Source: Marinilabiliales bacterium
Lineage (GTDB): Bacteria > Bacteroidota > Bacteroidia > Bacteroidales > F082
Length of the DNA stretch: 35,076 nt
Direction of reading: 5' to 3'
NCBI GenBank assembly: GCA_002869315.1
Contig: PKTD01000068.1
Coordinates: 1-35,076, forward strand
Both the position numbers and the translations under genes were made by a program. Under the pieces are notes generated by a model that saw nothing but the letters and a program-made list of their open reading frames with translations, was not told the DNA's origin and did no database searches. Shown here piece after piece: positions 8,127-17,862 of this stretch. Numbering within the stretch: position 1 is the stretch's first letter; the number at the start of each line of letters is the position of its first letter.

Positions 8127-9191
8127 ATGTCAGAAGAAAATCTAACTAAATTATCCGATCTGGGTGAATTTGGACTCATCTACGAATTAACTAAGGATAT
8201 AAAACCAAAAAATGATTCTACAATAAAAGGTATAGGTGATGATGCTGCGGTTTTACATTATCCTGAAAGTAAAAATATATTGGTTTCTAAAGATTTACTA
8301 ATTGAAGGTGTGCATTTCGACATGACATTTATGCCCCTTAAACATCTTGGATATAAGTCGGCAATAGTTAATTTCTCTGATATGGCGGCCATGAATGGTA
8401 AACCAAAGCAAATGGTAGTGGGAATTGCCGTTAGTAGCCGTTATACTGTTGAAGCTTTAAGTGAGATTTATGCGGGCATGAAAAAAGCATGCGAAATCTA
8501 TGGTGTTGATTTTGTCGGTGGTGATACAACAAGTAGTACACATGGCCTGCATATTTCTGTTACAGTAATAGGAGAAGTTGAAAAAGGAAAAGAAGTTTAT
8601 AGGTCAGGAGCAAAACCAAATGATTTGATTTGTGTTAGTGGTGACCTTGGTGGAGCTTATATGGGATTACTGATTTTGGAAAGAGAGAAAAGGGCATTCC
8701 AGGCCGATCCTAATGTTCAACCACAACTGGAGGGTAACGATTATATTCTGCAACGTCAGTTAAAACCTGAAGCCCGCACTGATATTGTTGATGCTCTGTC
8801 AAAGGCTGATATACTTCCCACCTCAATGATTGATATTTCTGATGGTCTGGCATCTGAAATTATTCATATTTGTGAATCCTCAAAAACAGGATGCGTAGTT
8901 TATGAGGAAAAATTGCCAATCGACCAACTTACTTTTGATATTGCTAAATCTTTTCAAATTGTGCCTGCCATTGCAGCACTGAACGGGGGTGAAGATTATG
9001 AATTATTATTTACTATTTCTCAATCCGACTTTGAAAAAATAAAGGCAGTAGAAGGAGTTGAAATTATTGGTTATATTACAGAGGAGTCAGCAGGCCAGCG
9101 ACTTATTACCAATGATAACCAATCCATTGATATAGAGGCTCAGGGTTGGGATGCACTTAAAAAAAAGAGAAACAATGTTGATAAAAAGTAA
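8127..9191 (+). CDS. thiL: Thiamine-monophosphate kinase
   Basis: GEFGLIYELTKDIKP...GIGDDAAVL, SKDLLIEGVHFD, NFSDMAAMNGKP, GGDTTSS, VSGDLGGA, MIDISDGLASEI, NGGEDYELLFT. Track start 8091 is upstream of a TAnnTTTG motif; ATG 8127 preferred. Confidence 0.93.
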   Translation: MSEENLTKLSDLGEFGLIYELTKDIKPKNDSTIKGIGDDAAVLHYPESKNILVSKDLLIEGVHFDMTFMPLKHLGYKSAIVNFSDMAAMNGKPKQMVVGIAVSSRYTVEALSEIYAGMKKACEIYGVDFVGGDTTSSTHGLHISVTVIGEVEKGKEVYRSGAKPNDLICVSGDLGGAYMGLLILEREKRAFQADPNVQPQLEGNDYILQRQLKPEARTDIVDALSKADILPTSMIDISDGLASEIIHICESSKTGCVVYEEKLPIDQLTFDIAKSFQIVPAIAALNGGEDYELLFTISQSDFEKIKAVEGVEIIGYITEESAGQRLITNDNQSIDIEAQGWDALKKKRNNVDKK

Positions 9192-9307
9192 TTTATCTTC
9201 TTGTTTTCGCTTCAAACCATTTTTTAGATAATTCCTTAAATACTAGTAGGAAAGGGTTTTTGATAAATCTTTTTTTTTAACTTTGGTTGCTTAAATAACA
9301 TTTGCCA

Positions 9308-10447
9308 ATGATAAAATCTTATTCGTTTACTTATTCATCAACAGATGAGATCTCAATTAAACTAAACAATGCTCTGAAAGATATGGATTTTAAGCCGACA
9401 TTGGCTTTCTGTTTTATTTCTGTCGATATGCAAATCAAACCTTTAATGAAGGAATTCGACAACAATGGGATAAAACTTTTTGGCGCAAGCAGTTGTGGTG
9501 AGTTTTTACTTGATGACAAACAGGAAATAATATCCGAAAAATCTGCTGTAATAACTCTTACCGATATTCCTGAAGACAATTTTGATATTATATGCAAGGC
9601 CAGAGGAGATGAAGATTCCAAAATATTTGGTAATGCACTTGGAGATCGTATTAACAAGTGTAAATACGATGCCTCCGTAATTATTGCTGCAAGTGGTCTC
9701 ACACTTGATGGACAGGCATTGGTGGAAGGAATTATAGAGAAAAATTCTGAGGATTTAATTATGTATGGAGGACTTGCCGGCGATGACTCTATGTTTGAGG
9801 GAACATACGTTTTTACTGAAAAAGAAATTTTGGAGAATGGTTCAGCAATGCTGTTATTAAATAAAGATAAAATACATATAAGTGGTATTGCCAGTAGTGG
9901 CTGGATTGGACTAGGCGCCGATTTAAAAGTTACTAAATCAGAAAATAATATTGTTTATACCATCGATGACAAACCTGCACTGGATGTTTATAAAAGTTAT
10001 CTGAGTGTTACTGATGAAGAATTACCGGCTATAGGTGTTGAGTTTCCCCTAATGATAAAAAGGCAAAACGGCCAATCGGCACTTCGGGCAGTTGTTGGTA
10101 TAGACAGAGATGAAAGATCGTTAATATTTGCAGGCTCAGTTCCTGAGAATAGCATTGTAACATTCTCAAGTTCTCCGGGTTTTGAGGTTGTTCAAACAAC
10201 AACTTCTAAATTAGAAGGCTTTTATAAAGAAGATTCAGAAGCCGATTTATTTATTTTATTTTCCTGTATGGCACGACACCTGGCACTAGGACCAATGGTA
10301 AATCAGGAAATAAAATATGCTTCCGAAACCTGGAAAGCCCCAATAATTGGGTTTTTTACATATGGTGAAATAGGAATGAATAGTTCCAATAATTGCGATT
10401 TCTTTAATCAAACTTATACTCTGGTAAAGCTAAAGTCAAAAAACTAA
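9308..10447 (+). CDS. FIST domain-containing sensory protein (FIST_N + FIST_C)
   Basis: ISVDMQIKPLMKEFDNNGIKLFGASSCGEFLL..., LIMYGGLAGDD, IGFFTYGEIGM motifs; no TM segment. Track start 9302 is TTG; ATG 9308 preferred. Confidence 0.85.
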   Translation: MIKSYSFTYSSTDEISIKLNNALKDMDFKPTLAFCFISVDMQIKPLMKEFDNNGIKLFGASSCGEFLLDDKQEIISEKSAVITLTDIPEDNFDIICKARGDEDSKIFGNALGDRINKCKYDASVIIAASGLTLDGQALVEGIIEKNSEDLIMYGGLAGDDSMFEGTYVFTEKEILENGSAMLLLNKDKIHISGIASSGWIGLGADLKVTKSENNIVYTIDDKPALDVYKSYLSVTDEELPAIGVEFPLMIKRQNGQSALRAVVGIDRDERSLIFAGSVPENSIVTFSSSPGFEVVQTTTSKLEGFYKEDSEADLFILFSCMARHLALGPMVNQEIKYASETWKAPIIGFFTYGEIGMNSSNNCDFFNQTYTLVKLKSKN

Positions 10448-10454
10448 GATTGTA

Positions 10455-12209
10455 ATGCGTAACGAAATTGATAAAATCGTTCAGTACCTCAATGAAATCA
10501 ATAATTACAATGATTTTAAGGAAAATAAATCCCAAATCCTTAAATTATTGAAATCATTGGAGAAAAAGGAGGAATTTCACAGTTTTAAATATGAGCGTTA
10601 CCTGAAAGATAAAAATGTAGTTCTTTCCCTACTTAACAAAACTTCTGATGACCTTAGGAAAACAAATAATGAACTTTTACAGCAAACAGAAGAACTGGAT
10701 ATTTTGCTAAACACTATTCCTGCTTTGGTTTTTTTCAAGAATACTAATAGTGAGTATGTAATTGTAAATAAGTTTTTCTGCTCTTTCACTGAAAGACCGA
10801 TGGATGAAATTATCGGCAAAACTGTTGAGCAAGTTGTTGAAGGTTATAATTTTTCCTCTGAATACATAGATGCAGAAAAAGAAGTGATTAATAATGGAAA
10901 TGCGTTTTATAATATAGAAGAGAAAGTTTTAAAACACGGTGATGAACACTGGCTGTCAACAAATCTTGCTCCCGTAAAAAGTGCTAATGACGAAATAATT
11001 GGATTGATTGGAGTTTCGTGGAATATAACTGATCAACGAAATTACGAACTACAACTAAGAAAAGCCAAGCAAATTGCAGAGGAGGGAACCAAAGTAAAAA
11101 ATCAGTTCCTTGCTAATATTAGCCATGAAATTAGAACACCTTTGAATGGCATAATTGGCATGTCACAAATTCTTACAAAAACTAATCTTAATAAAAGCCA
11201 GAGAGAATATCTGAGCATTCTTATCAACTCCAGTGATAGTTTGTTATCACTGGTAAATGATATATTGGACTTTTCAAAAGTAGAAGCCGGTAAAGCAGAA
11301 CTTGAACATCAAGATTTTAATATCCGTGAACTTTTTGAAGATATAAATAATGTAATTGAGGTGAAAGCCGAAGAAAAAGGTCTGCAATTTATAATTGATA
11401 TTTCCGACGACTTTCCTTCAATAGTTAATAGCGATAACTATAAGTTAAAACAAATAATATTAAACCTGGCTAAAAATGCCATTAAGTTCACCAATAAAGG
11501 AGAAGTTAAAATATCTGCATCTTTAAAAGCATTTGAAAAAAACACTTATAAAGTAGAAATTCATGTGTCGGATACAGGTATTGGTATTGAAAATGATAAG
11601 TTAGAAGGCCTGTTTGATGGGTTTTATCAGGTTGATTCAACAACTACACGTAACTATGGTGGAACCGGTTTAGGACTTGCTCTATGTAAAAAACTGGTAA
11701 ACCTTATGGATGGCGAAATTCATGTGGTAAGTAAATATGGTAAAGGTTCTGACTTTTGGATTGTTGTAAATCTGGAGGCTCCCGATGAACGTAATCTTTT
11801 CAGTACTGCTGATGAAATGCCATCTGATATTAAACTTAAAGTACTATTAGCAGAAGACAATATAGTTAATCAGAAAATTACAGAATTCAGTATTAAGCAA
11901 TTGGGATATAATATTACAATTGCCGATAATGGTTCCCAAGCTGCAGAATTGTATAAAAAAGGAGAATACGATTTTATATTAATGGACCTGCAGATGCCAG
12001 TTATGAATGGTTTTGATGCAACAAAAGAGATACGTGAATTCGAAATGTCTAATAAAATAGAGTCAGGAATTCCCATAATCGCTTTAACTGCAAATGCAAC
12101 AAAAGAAGATCGTAAAAAAAGTTTTGATTGTGGTATGGATGGATTCATGAGTAAACCTTTCAACCCTAAGGAACTTAAAAAGTTATTGATAAAACTATCT
12201 GTCCTTTAA
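10455..12209 (+). CDS. Soluble hybrid sensor histidine kinase (coiled-coil, PAS, HisKA, HATPase_c, receiver)
   Basis: PAS-like region; H-box NQFLANISHEIRTPLNGIIGM; N-box LNLAKNAIKFT; G-boxes DTGIGI / GGTGLGLALCKKLV; REC VLLAEDNIVNQ...DFILMDLQMPVMNG...ALTANA; no TM helices. Confidence 0.93.
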   Translation: MRNEIDKIVQYLNEINNYNDFKENKSQILKLLKSLEKKEEFHSFKYERYLKDKNVVLSLLNKTSDDLRKTNNELLQQTEELDILLNTIPALVFFKNTNSEYVIVNKFFCSFTERPMDEIIGKTVEQVVEGYNFSSEYIDAEKEVINNGNAFYNIEEKVLKHGDEHWLSTNLAPVKSANDEIIGLIGVSWNITDQRNYELQLRKAKQIAEEGTKVKNQFLANISHEIRTPLNGIIGMSQILTKTNLNKSQREYLSILINSSDSLLSLVNDILDFSKVEAGKAELEHQDFNIRELFEDINNVIEVKAEEKGLQFIIDISDDFPSIVNSDNYKLKQIILNLAKNAIKFTNKGEVKISASLKAFEKNTYKVEIHVSDTGIGIENDKLEGLFDGFYQVDSTTTRNYGGTGLGLALCKKLVNLMDGEIHVVSKYGKGSDFWIVVNLEAPDERNLFSTADEMPSDIKLKVLLAEDNIVNQKITEFSIKQLGYNITIADNGSQAAELYKKGEYDFILMDLQMPVMNGFDATKEIREFEMSNKIESGIPIIALTANATKEDRKKSFDCGMDGFMSKPFNPKELKKLLIKLSVL

Positions 12210-12215
12210 TTAATT

Positions 12216-12989
12216 ATGGATATACTAGAAATTATTTTGTTAATAGTCGCCGGAGTAATGGTAGGCTTTATTAATACTTTGGCAGGAGGAGGAAGTATTG
12301 TGTCATTATCTGTCCTCATGGCATTGGGTTTGCCCCCTACTTTAGCAAATGGAACAAATAGGATTGCAATATTTATTCAAACCTTTGTGGCAACATCCAG
12401 TTTTAAACAGCAAAAGGTTCTTGATACAAAAAAGGCATTTCACATGGCTATTCCTGCTACTATTGGTTCTTTAGTTGGAGCATTTATTGCAGTGGATATA
12501 AATGAAGATGTATTTGAAAAGGCTATTGGTGTTATAATGCTAATAATGTTGGTATTCATTTTTTATAATCCTAAGAAATATATTTATGGAAATAAAGAAG
12601 TTGAAGAAAAACCGGTAAGCTGGAAAACATATGTAATTTTCTTTTTTATAGGAGTTTATGGCGGCTTTATACATATGGGAGTTGGCTATTTTCTGCTAAC
12701 AGCTATAGTTTTGGGAGCAGGATACGATCTTGTTAAAGCAAATGCAATTAAAGTTTTCGTTGTTTTAGCTTATGTTCCATTTTCTCTGGGAGTGTTTATT
12801 TATTATGGAGAAGTTGACTGGTTATATGGCTTTGTTTTGGCAATTGGAAATGTTGTAGGTGCTTTCGTTGCATCACGATTAGCAGTTAGTAAAGGTGTTG
12901 AATTTGTGAAATGGGTAATTGTAATCGTTATTTTACTTACATCAGGCCAAATGTTTGGATTGTATGACCTTAAAGAAATATTCTCCTAA
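12216..12989 (+). CDS. TSUP (TauE/SafE) family permease, possible sulfite/sulfonate exporter
   Basis: Eight-TM-like protein with MVGFINTLAGGGSIVSLSVLMALGLPPTLANGTNR and GVYGGFIHMGVGYFLL. Confidence 0.88.
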   Translation: MDILEIILLIVAGVMVGFINTLAGGGSIVSLSVLMALGLPPTLANGTNRIAIFIQTFVATSSFKQQKVLDTKKAFHMAIPATIGSLVGAFIAVDINEDVFEKAIGVIMLIMLVFIFYNPKKYIYGNKEVEEKPVSWKTYVIFFFIGVYGGFIHMGVGYFLLTAIVLGAGYDLVKANAIKVFVVLAYVPFSLGVFIYYGEVDWLYGFVLAIGNVVGAFVASRLAVSKGVEFVKWVIVIVILLTSGQMFGLYDLKEIFS

Positions 12990-13031
12990 ACGATAAATCA
13001 AACGAATAAGTTAAAATATTATACGGTATTT

Positions 13032-15017
13032 ATGACATCACTGAAATTAATAGAAAATGATCCTTGGCTGGAACCTTTTGGCGAAGTAATTCAAAGGAGA
13101 TTTGAGAAAACAAATAAAAAGTTTGATGATATTACAAAAGGAAGCACAAGCCTTTCTAAGTCAGTGAATGCACATTTATATTATGGTCTGCATAAGCAAA
13201 AACAAAACTGGATTATCAGGGAATGGGCGCCTAATGCAAACTCAATACATATTATAGGTGAGTTTTCAAATTGGGAACCACTTAATGAATTCGAACTTTA
13301 TAAATTGGAGAATGGCAATTGGGAATTGGAAATAGCAAAAGATGTTCTGTCCCACGGTATGCTTTATAAACTGTTAATTAACTGGGGCACAGGATCAAAA
13401 GAGCGCATTCCTGCTTATGCCAGACGAGTTGTTCAGGATGAAAATACAAAGGTGTTCTCTGCTCAGGTTTGGGAGCCATCAAAAAAGTATAAGTGGAAAA
13501 ATAATACTTCCATTATAGTAGAAAATCCACTTATTTATGAAGCCCATATTGGGATGGCAACACATGAAATGAAAGTGGGTAGTTATGATGAGTTCCGAAA
13601 GAATGTGTTGCCAAGAATTGCTTATTTAGGATATAATACCATACAACTTATGGCTATTCAGGAGCATCCCTATTATGGCTCTTTTGGATACCAGGTTTCA
13701 AACTTTTTTGCACCTTCATCACGCTTTGGAACTCCCGAAGATCTTAAAAAACTAATAGATGAAGCCCATTCTTTGGTGATAGCAGTAATATTGGATATTG
13801 TTCATTCGCATGCTGTAAAAAATGAAAATGAAGGTCTTGCAAAATTTGATGGTACCGATTATCAGTATTTTCATAAGGGAGAAAAAGGAAATCATCCTGT
13901 GTGGGATTCCCGTTGTTTCAACTATGCTAAAGATGAAGTGATAAATTTTCTGCTGTCGAATTGCAAATACTGGCTTGAGGAATTTCGCTTCGATGGTTTT
14001 CGCTTCGATGGGGTAACAAGTATGATATATCTGCATCACGGGCTAGGTATCGATTTTGTAAATTATGATATGTATTTTAATCATGATGTTGATGAGGATG
14101 CTTTAACATATTTAAGTCTTGCTAATATTTTAACTCATGAGATAAATCCCAATGCAATAACTATTGCAGAAGATGTTAGTGGTATGGCTGGAATTGCTTC
14201 TCCTCATGAGGATGGTGGATATGGTTTCGATTATCGCATGTCGATGGGGGTTGCCGATTATTGGATAAAAACCATTAAGGAAAAAAAGGATGAAGAATGG
14301 GATATGGGTGAGCTCTATTATCAACTCATTAATAAGCGTGATGATGAGAAAACCATTAGTTATCCGGAGAGTCACGACCAGGCAATGGTAGGTGATAAAA
14401 CAATCATTTTCCGACTGATGGATAGTCATATATATCATGCCATGCAAATTACAGACAAGGATTTGGTTGTGGAAAGAGGAATTGCCCTTCATAAAATGAT
14501 AAGGCTAATTACCATTGCCACTGCTGGTGATGGATATCTTAATTTTATGGGTAACGAATTTGGGCATCCTGAGTGGATAGATTTTCCACGTGAAGGTAAT
14601 AATTGGAGTTTTGAATATGCCCGCCGTCAATGGCAACTTGTTGATAATAAGAAACTGAAGTATTATTACCTAAATGAGTTTGATAAGGAAATGATTGCGC
14701 TTGTAAAGAATAATCATATTTTACAACATAAAGCCTTTGGCATAATTCAAAATAATTACGACGGTGTAATTGTTTTTAAAAGGGCGAGTTTAGTATTTGC
14801 CTTTAATTTTAATCCGAATAATTCATATACTGATTATGGTTTTGAAATTGATGCAGGTAAATATCGAATTATTTTAGACACTGATAATCCATCTTTTGAT
14901 GGTTTAAATCGAAATGATGAAAATATAATACATGAAACAGTTGATGAAGAAAGAATAAACCGTCTTAAATTATACCTTCCCAGCAGGTCGGCTATAGTAT
15001 TAAAGATGATAGATTAA
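13032..15017 (+). CDS. glgB: 1,4-alpha-glucan branching enzyme, eukaryote-like GH13 type
   Basis: CBM48 REWAPNANSIHIIGEFSNWEP; GH13 motifs VILDIVHSHAVKN, FRFDGFRFDGVTSMIYLHHG, ITIAEDVSGM, SYPESHDQAMVGDKT; FMGNEFGHPEWIDFPREGN. Confidence 0.93.
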   Translation: MTSLKLIENDPWLEPFGEVIQRRFEKTNKKFDDITKGSTSLSKSVNAHLYYGLHKQKQNWIIREWAPNANSIHIIGEFSNWEPLNEFELYKLENGNWELEIAKDVLSHGMLYKLLINWGTGSKERIPAYARRVVQDENTKVFSAQVWEPSKKYKWKNNTSIIVENPLIYEAHIGMATHEMKVGSYDEFRKNVLPRIAYLGYNTIQLMAIQEHPYYGSFGYQVSNFFAPSSRFGTPEDLKKLIDEAHSLVIAVILDIVHSHAVKNENEGLAKFDGTDYQYFHKGEKGNHPVWDSRCFNYAKDEVINFLLSNCKYWLEEFRFDGFRFDGVTSMIYLHHGLGIDFVNYDMYFNHDVDEDALTYLSLANILTHEINPNAITIAEDVSGMAGIASPHEDGGYGFDYRMSMGVADYWIKTIKEKKDEEWDMGELYYQLINKRDDEKTISYPESHDQAMVGDKTIIFRLMDSHIYHAMQITDKDLVVERGIALHKMIRLITIATAGDGYLNFMGNEFGHPEWIDFPREGNNWSFEYARRQWQLVDNKKLKYYYLNEFDKEMIALVKNNHILQHKAFGIIQNNYDGVIVFKRASLVFAFNFNPNNSYTDYGFEIDAGKYRIILDTDNPSFDGLNRNDENIIHETVDEERINRLKLYLPSRSAIVLKMID

Positions 15018-15030
15018 ATTCTTTGGAATT

Positions 15031-15726
15031 CTAACCCATTTCACAAACCTTCTTTAGCCTGTTGAAATCAACAATATGAATGTTCTTACCATCCATATCA
15101 ATAATGCCGTCTTTTTTAAATTCCGACATGGTTCTAATTGTGTTTTCTGTGGTCATTGAAATCAACTCTCCCAGTTCTCGTCTGGTAATTGGCATACGGA
15201 ATTCATTTTTATAGTAAATATGCTCTGCCAGAAATTGTAGCATATAGGCTACTCTCCCTTTTACTTGTCTTTGATCGATCTCAAAACGCTTTTGAATAAT
15301 CTCATCTGCAATATAACTCATGCGGTTCATAACTCGAAGAGCAAAATCAGAGTTTGATTTAATTAACTCCTTTATAGTTTCCAGTTTAACACTACAAACA
15401 TGAGTTTCTTCCAAAGCTGTAACAGAATATTGCTGTGTGGTTTTTGAAAAAATACTAAGTAAATTAATGAAATCACCGGGTTTGTTGATGCTTAATATTT
15501 GATCCTTTCCGTTAGAGTTGGTTTTGTACATTTTTACGAGTCCTTTTCGTAAATACATAAACTCATCAACTTCACTTCCTTCCATAATCATTTGCTCTCC
15601 ACGGTCGTAAATCATCTCCGTTCTGGCTTCATTTACCTTCTCATATTCCTCTTCTGAGAGCATTTCATAGAGCAAATTTCGATAAATGCATGATTTACAG
15701 TTAACTATATCTTTACTTAGTTTCAT
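15031..15726 (-). CDS. Crp/Fnr family transcriptional regulator with FNR-like cysteines
   Basis: cNMP-binding fold plus HTH (ITRRELGELISMTTENTIRTMSEFKKDGII); N-terminal CKSC and an LEETHVCSV cysteine resembling FNR Cys122. Confidence 0.9.
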   Translation of the reverse strand: MKLSKDIVNCKSCIYRNLLYEMLSEEEYEKVNEARTEMIYDRGEQMIMEGSEVDEFMYLRKGLVKMYKTNSNGKDQILSINKPGDFINLLSIFSKTTQQYSVTALEETHVCSVKLETIKELIKSNSDFALRVMNRMSYIADEIIQKRFEIDQRQVKGRVAYMLQFLAEHIYYKNEFRMPITRRELGELISMTTENTIRTMSEFKKDGIIDMDGKNIHIVDFNRLKKVCEMG

Positions 15727-15734
15727 TCTAAATT

Positions 15735-15747
15735 ACTGATTTTCAGT
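15735..15747. promoter_or_regulatory. Palindrome ACTGA-TTT-TCAGT in the Crp/Fnr-SQR intergenic region
   Basis: Perfect 5-bp arms with 3-bp spacer, immediately upstream of the regulator start; could be an operator, but short. Confidence 0.25.
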
Positions 15748-15801
15748 GGTTTTATGCAAAATGTCATATTCCAATACAACACATATCTAGTTATCTAAAT
15801 A

Positions 15802-15809
15802 TATCTTTG
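15802..15809 (+). promoter_or_regulatory. Candidate Bacteroidota -7 element TATCTTTG upstream of the SQR operon
   Basis: TAnnTTTG match ~43 bp upstream of ATG 15852; no convincing -33 TTTG. Confidence 0.35.
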
Positions 15810-15851
15810 TGTGCTTTTAAAAGTCAAATTTACTAAAATAAATCATAAGTG

Positions 15852-17081
15852 ATGAAAAAATTATTAATATTAGGTGCAGGTACCGCCGGAACAATGATGG
15901 CAAATAAAATGAGAAAACATTTATCGAGAGATGAATGGGACATCACTATAGTTGACCAATTTAAAACACATTATTATCAACCTGGATTTTTATTTATTCC
16001 ATTTGGAATGTATTCCAAAAATGATGTTATAAAACCTAAAAGCGATTTCTTCCCTGTGGGTGTTAATGTAATTTATTCAAAGATTGATAAAATAAAGGCA
16101 GATGATAATCAAGTGCTTCTTGCAGATGGGGTTATGCTTCAATATGATTATTTGATAATTGCAACAGGAACCAGAACAGCTCCAGAAGAAGTTGATGGCC
16201 TTAAAGGAAACCTATGGTATAAGGAGATATTTGATTTTTATACTATTGAAGGAGCAGTTGCTCTTGCCAAACATTTTAAAACCTGGGAAGGTGGTGAACT
16301 AGTTATAAACATTGCTGAATTGCCTTATAAATGTCCTGTGGCTCCTTTAGAATTCGCCTTTTTTGCTGATGCCTTTTTTACCGAAAGAGGTATGCGCGAC
16401 AAAGTAAATATCACTTATGTAACACCATTGCCTGGTGCATTTACTAAACCACGAGCAACCAAAATGCTTGGCGAACTTCTGGAACAAAAAAATATAAATA
16501 TTGTTCCTGATTTCAATATTATGGAGGTTAACAACGAAGAAAGGAAGATTGTTGATTATGGTGGAAAAGAAATAAAATTTGATTGCCTGGTTAGTATTCC
16601 AACTAATATGGGTGATGATATGATAGAAAGAAGTGGATTAGGCGACGATATGAATTTCGTTTTAACAGATAAGTTCACTCTTCAGCAAAAAGATCATGAA
16701 AATATTTTTGTAATCGGTGATGCTTCAAATATTCCTACATCAAAGGCAGGTTCTGTAGCACATTTTGCCGCTGAAATCCTTGAAGAGAATTTAATGTGTG
16801 CCATTGAAGGGAGACCTTTGACTGCAAAATTTGATGGGCATGCAAACTGTTATATTGAAACAGGATATGGAAAAGGTACCTTAATTGATTTTAACTATGA
16901 TACCGAACCGCTTCCTGGCTCATTCCCATTCCCGGGATTAGGACCTTTCGGACTATTGAAAGTAACTCGTACCAATCACTATGGTAAATTAATGTTTAGA
17001 TGGATATACTGGCATATACTTCTTAAAGGAAAAGAAATGCCAATAGATTCGGAAATGCAGATGGCCGGTAAAAAACTTTAA
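15852..17081 (+). CDS. Sulfide:quinone oxidoreductase-like FAD-dependent NAD(P)/FAD oxidoreductase
   Basis: Dinucleotide-binding LLILGAGTAGTMMANKM; QPGFLFIPFG; ATGTRTAPEEV; YKCPVAPLEFAFF; VIGDASNIPTSKAGSVAHFAA; HANCYIETGYGKGTLIDFNYDTEPLPGSFPFPGLGPFGLLK. Track start is GTG 15849, ATG 15852 follows directly. Confidence 0.85.
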   Translation: MKKLLILGAGTAGTMMANKMRKHLSRDEWDITIVDQFKTHYYQPGFLFIPFGMYSKNDVIKPKSDFFPVGVNVIYSKIDKIKADDNQVLLADGVMLQYDYLIIATGTRTAPEEVDGLKGNLWYKEIFDFYTIEGAVALAKHFKTWEGGELVINIAELPYKCPVAPLEFAFFADAFFTERGMRDKVNITYVTPLPGAFTKPRATKMLGELLEQKNINIVPDFNIMEVNNEERKIVDYGGKEIKFDCLVSIPTNMGDDMIERSGLGDDMNFVLTDKFTLQQKDHENIFVIGDASNIPTSKAGSVAHFAAEILEENLMCAIEGRPLTAKFDGHANCYIETGYGKGTLIDFNYDTEPLPGSFPFPGLGPFGLLKVTRTNHYGKLMFRWIYWHILLKGKEMPIDSEMQMAGKKL

Positions 17082-17116
17082 GCTGTATTGTATTATTAAA
17101 ATTAAATTTTAAAAAA

Positions 17117-17803
17117 ATGGATAATAAAGATATACAAGGGCAGATTAATGATATAAACCGTAAACTGGATATTGTTCTGGAAGAGGTTATGGCTCAGAAA
17201 GAAACCCGCCAGTCGCTGGAAGACCTGACTGCAGATTTGTCGATAGTTGGAACAGATATGTTTAAATCAACTGTTACTGAACTTGATAATGCAGGTATTG
17301 AAGTGGATGGTGAGGCATTAAAGATGCTGGCATTTAAACTTATAAGAAACATAGATACCATAAACCAAACTTTCGAAATGCTGGAAAGTGCCAACGACTT
17401 TATCAAGGACGTAACACCAATATTACATCAGGTTGGCCTCGATTCTATCAAGAAGTTCAATGAGTTTGAAGAGCGCGGATATATTGATTTCTTTAAAGAA
17501 GCCACGCGTATTTTTGAAAATGTAATGACTCATTTTAGTGTTGAAGATGTAAGAGCATTAGCAGATAGTGCAGTTACTATTCTGGAAACAGTAAAAAGTT
17601 TAACACAGCCCGAAATGCTTCAGGCGATAAACAGTGGTTTAGTGGTTTATAAGAGTATAGATGTAAATAATGTTCCTGAATACTCATTATTTAAAGCAAT
17701 GCGTGAAATGAACTCAAAAGAGATGAAACGGGGTATAGGTTTTATGATAACTTTCCTTAAAAATATTTCCAAGGAAACAACACTAAACGCCAATAAAAAT
17801 TAG
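17117..17803 (+). CDS. DUF1641 family protein
   Basis: Helical 228-aa protein in the typical neighbour position of SQR-like genes; NSGLVVYKSIDVNNVPEYSLFKAMREMNSKEMKRGIGFMITFLKNIS resembles the DUF1641 C-terminal half. Confidence 0.72.
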   Translation: MDNKDIQGQINDINRKLDIVLEEVMAQKETRQSLEDLTADLSIVGTDMFKSTVTELDNAGIEVDGEALKMLAFKLIRNIDTINQTFEMLESANDFIKDVTPILHQVGLDSIKKFNEFEERGYIDFFKEATRIFENVMTHFSVEDVRALADSAVTILETVKSLTQPEMLQAINSGLVVYKSIDVNNVPEYSLFKAMREMNSKEMKRGIGFMITFLKNISKETTLNANKN

Positions 17804-17862
17804 TAAACAATCTTTCCCTAAAGGGGAATAATTAAAATAATAACAATCAAAAAAATAATAAA

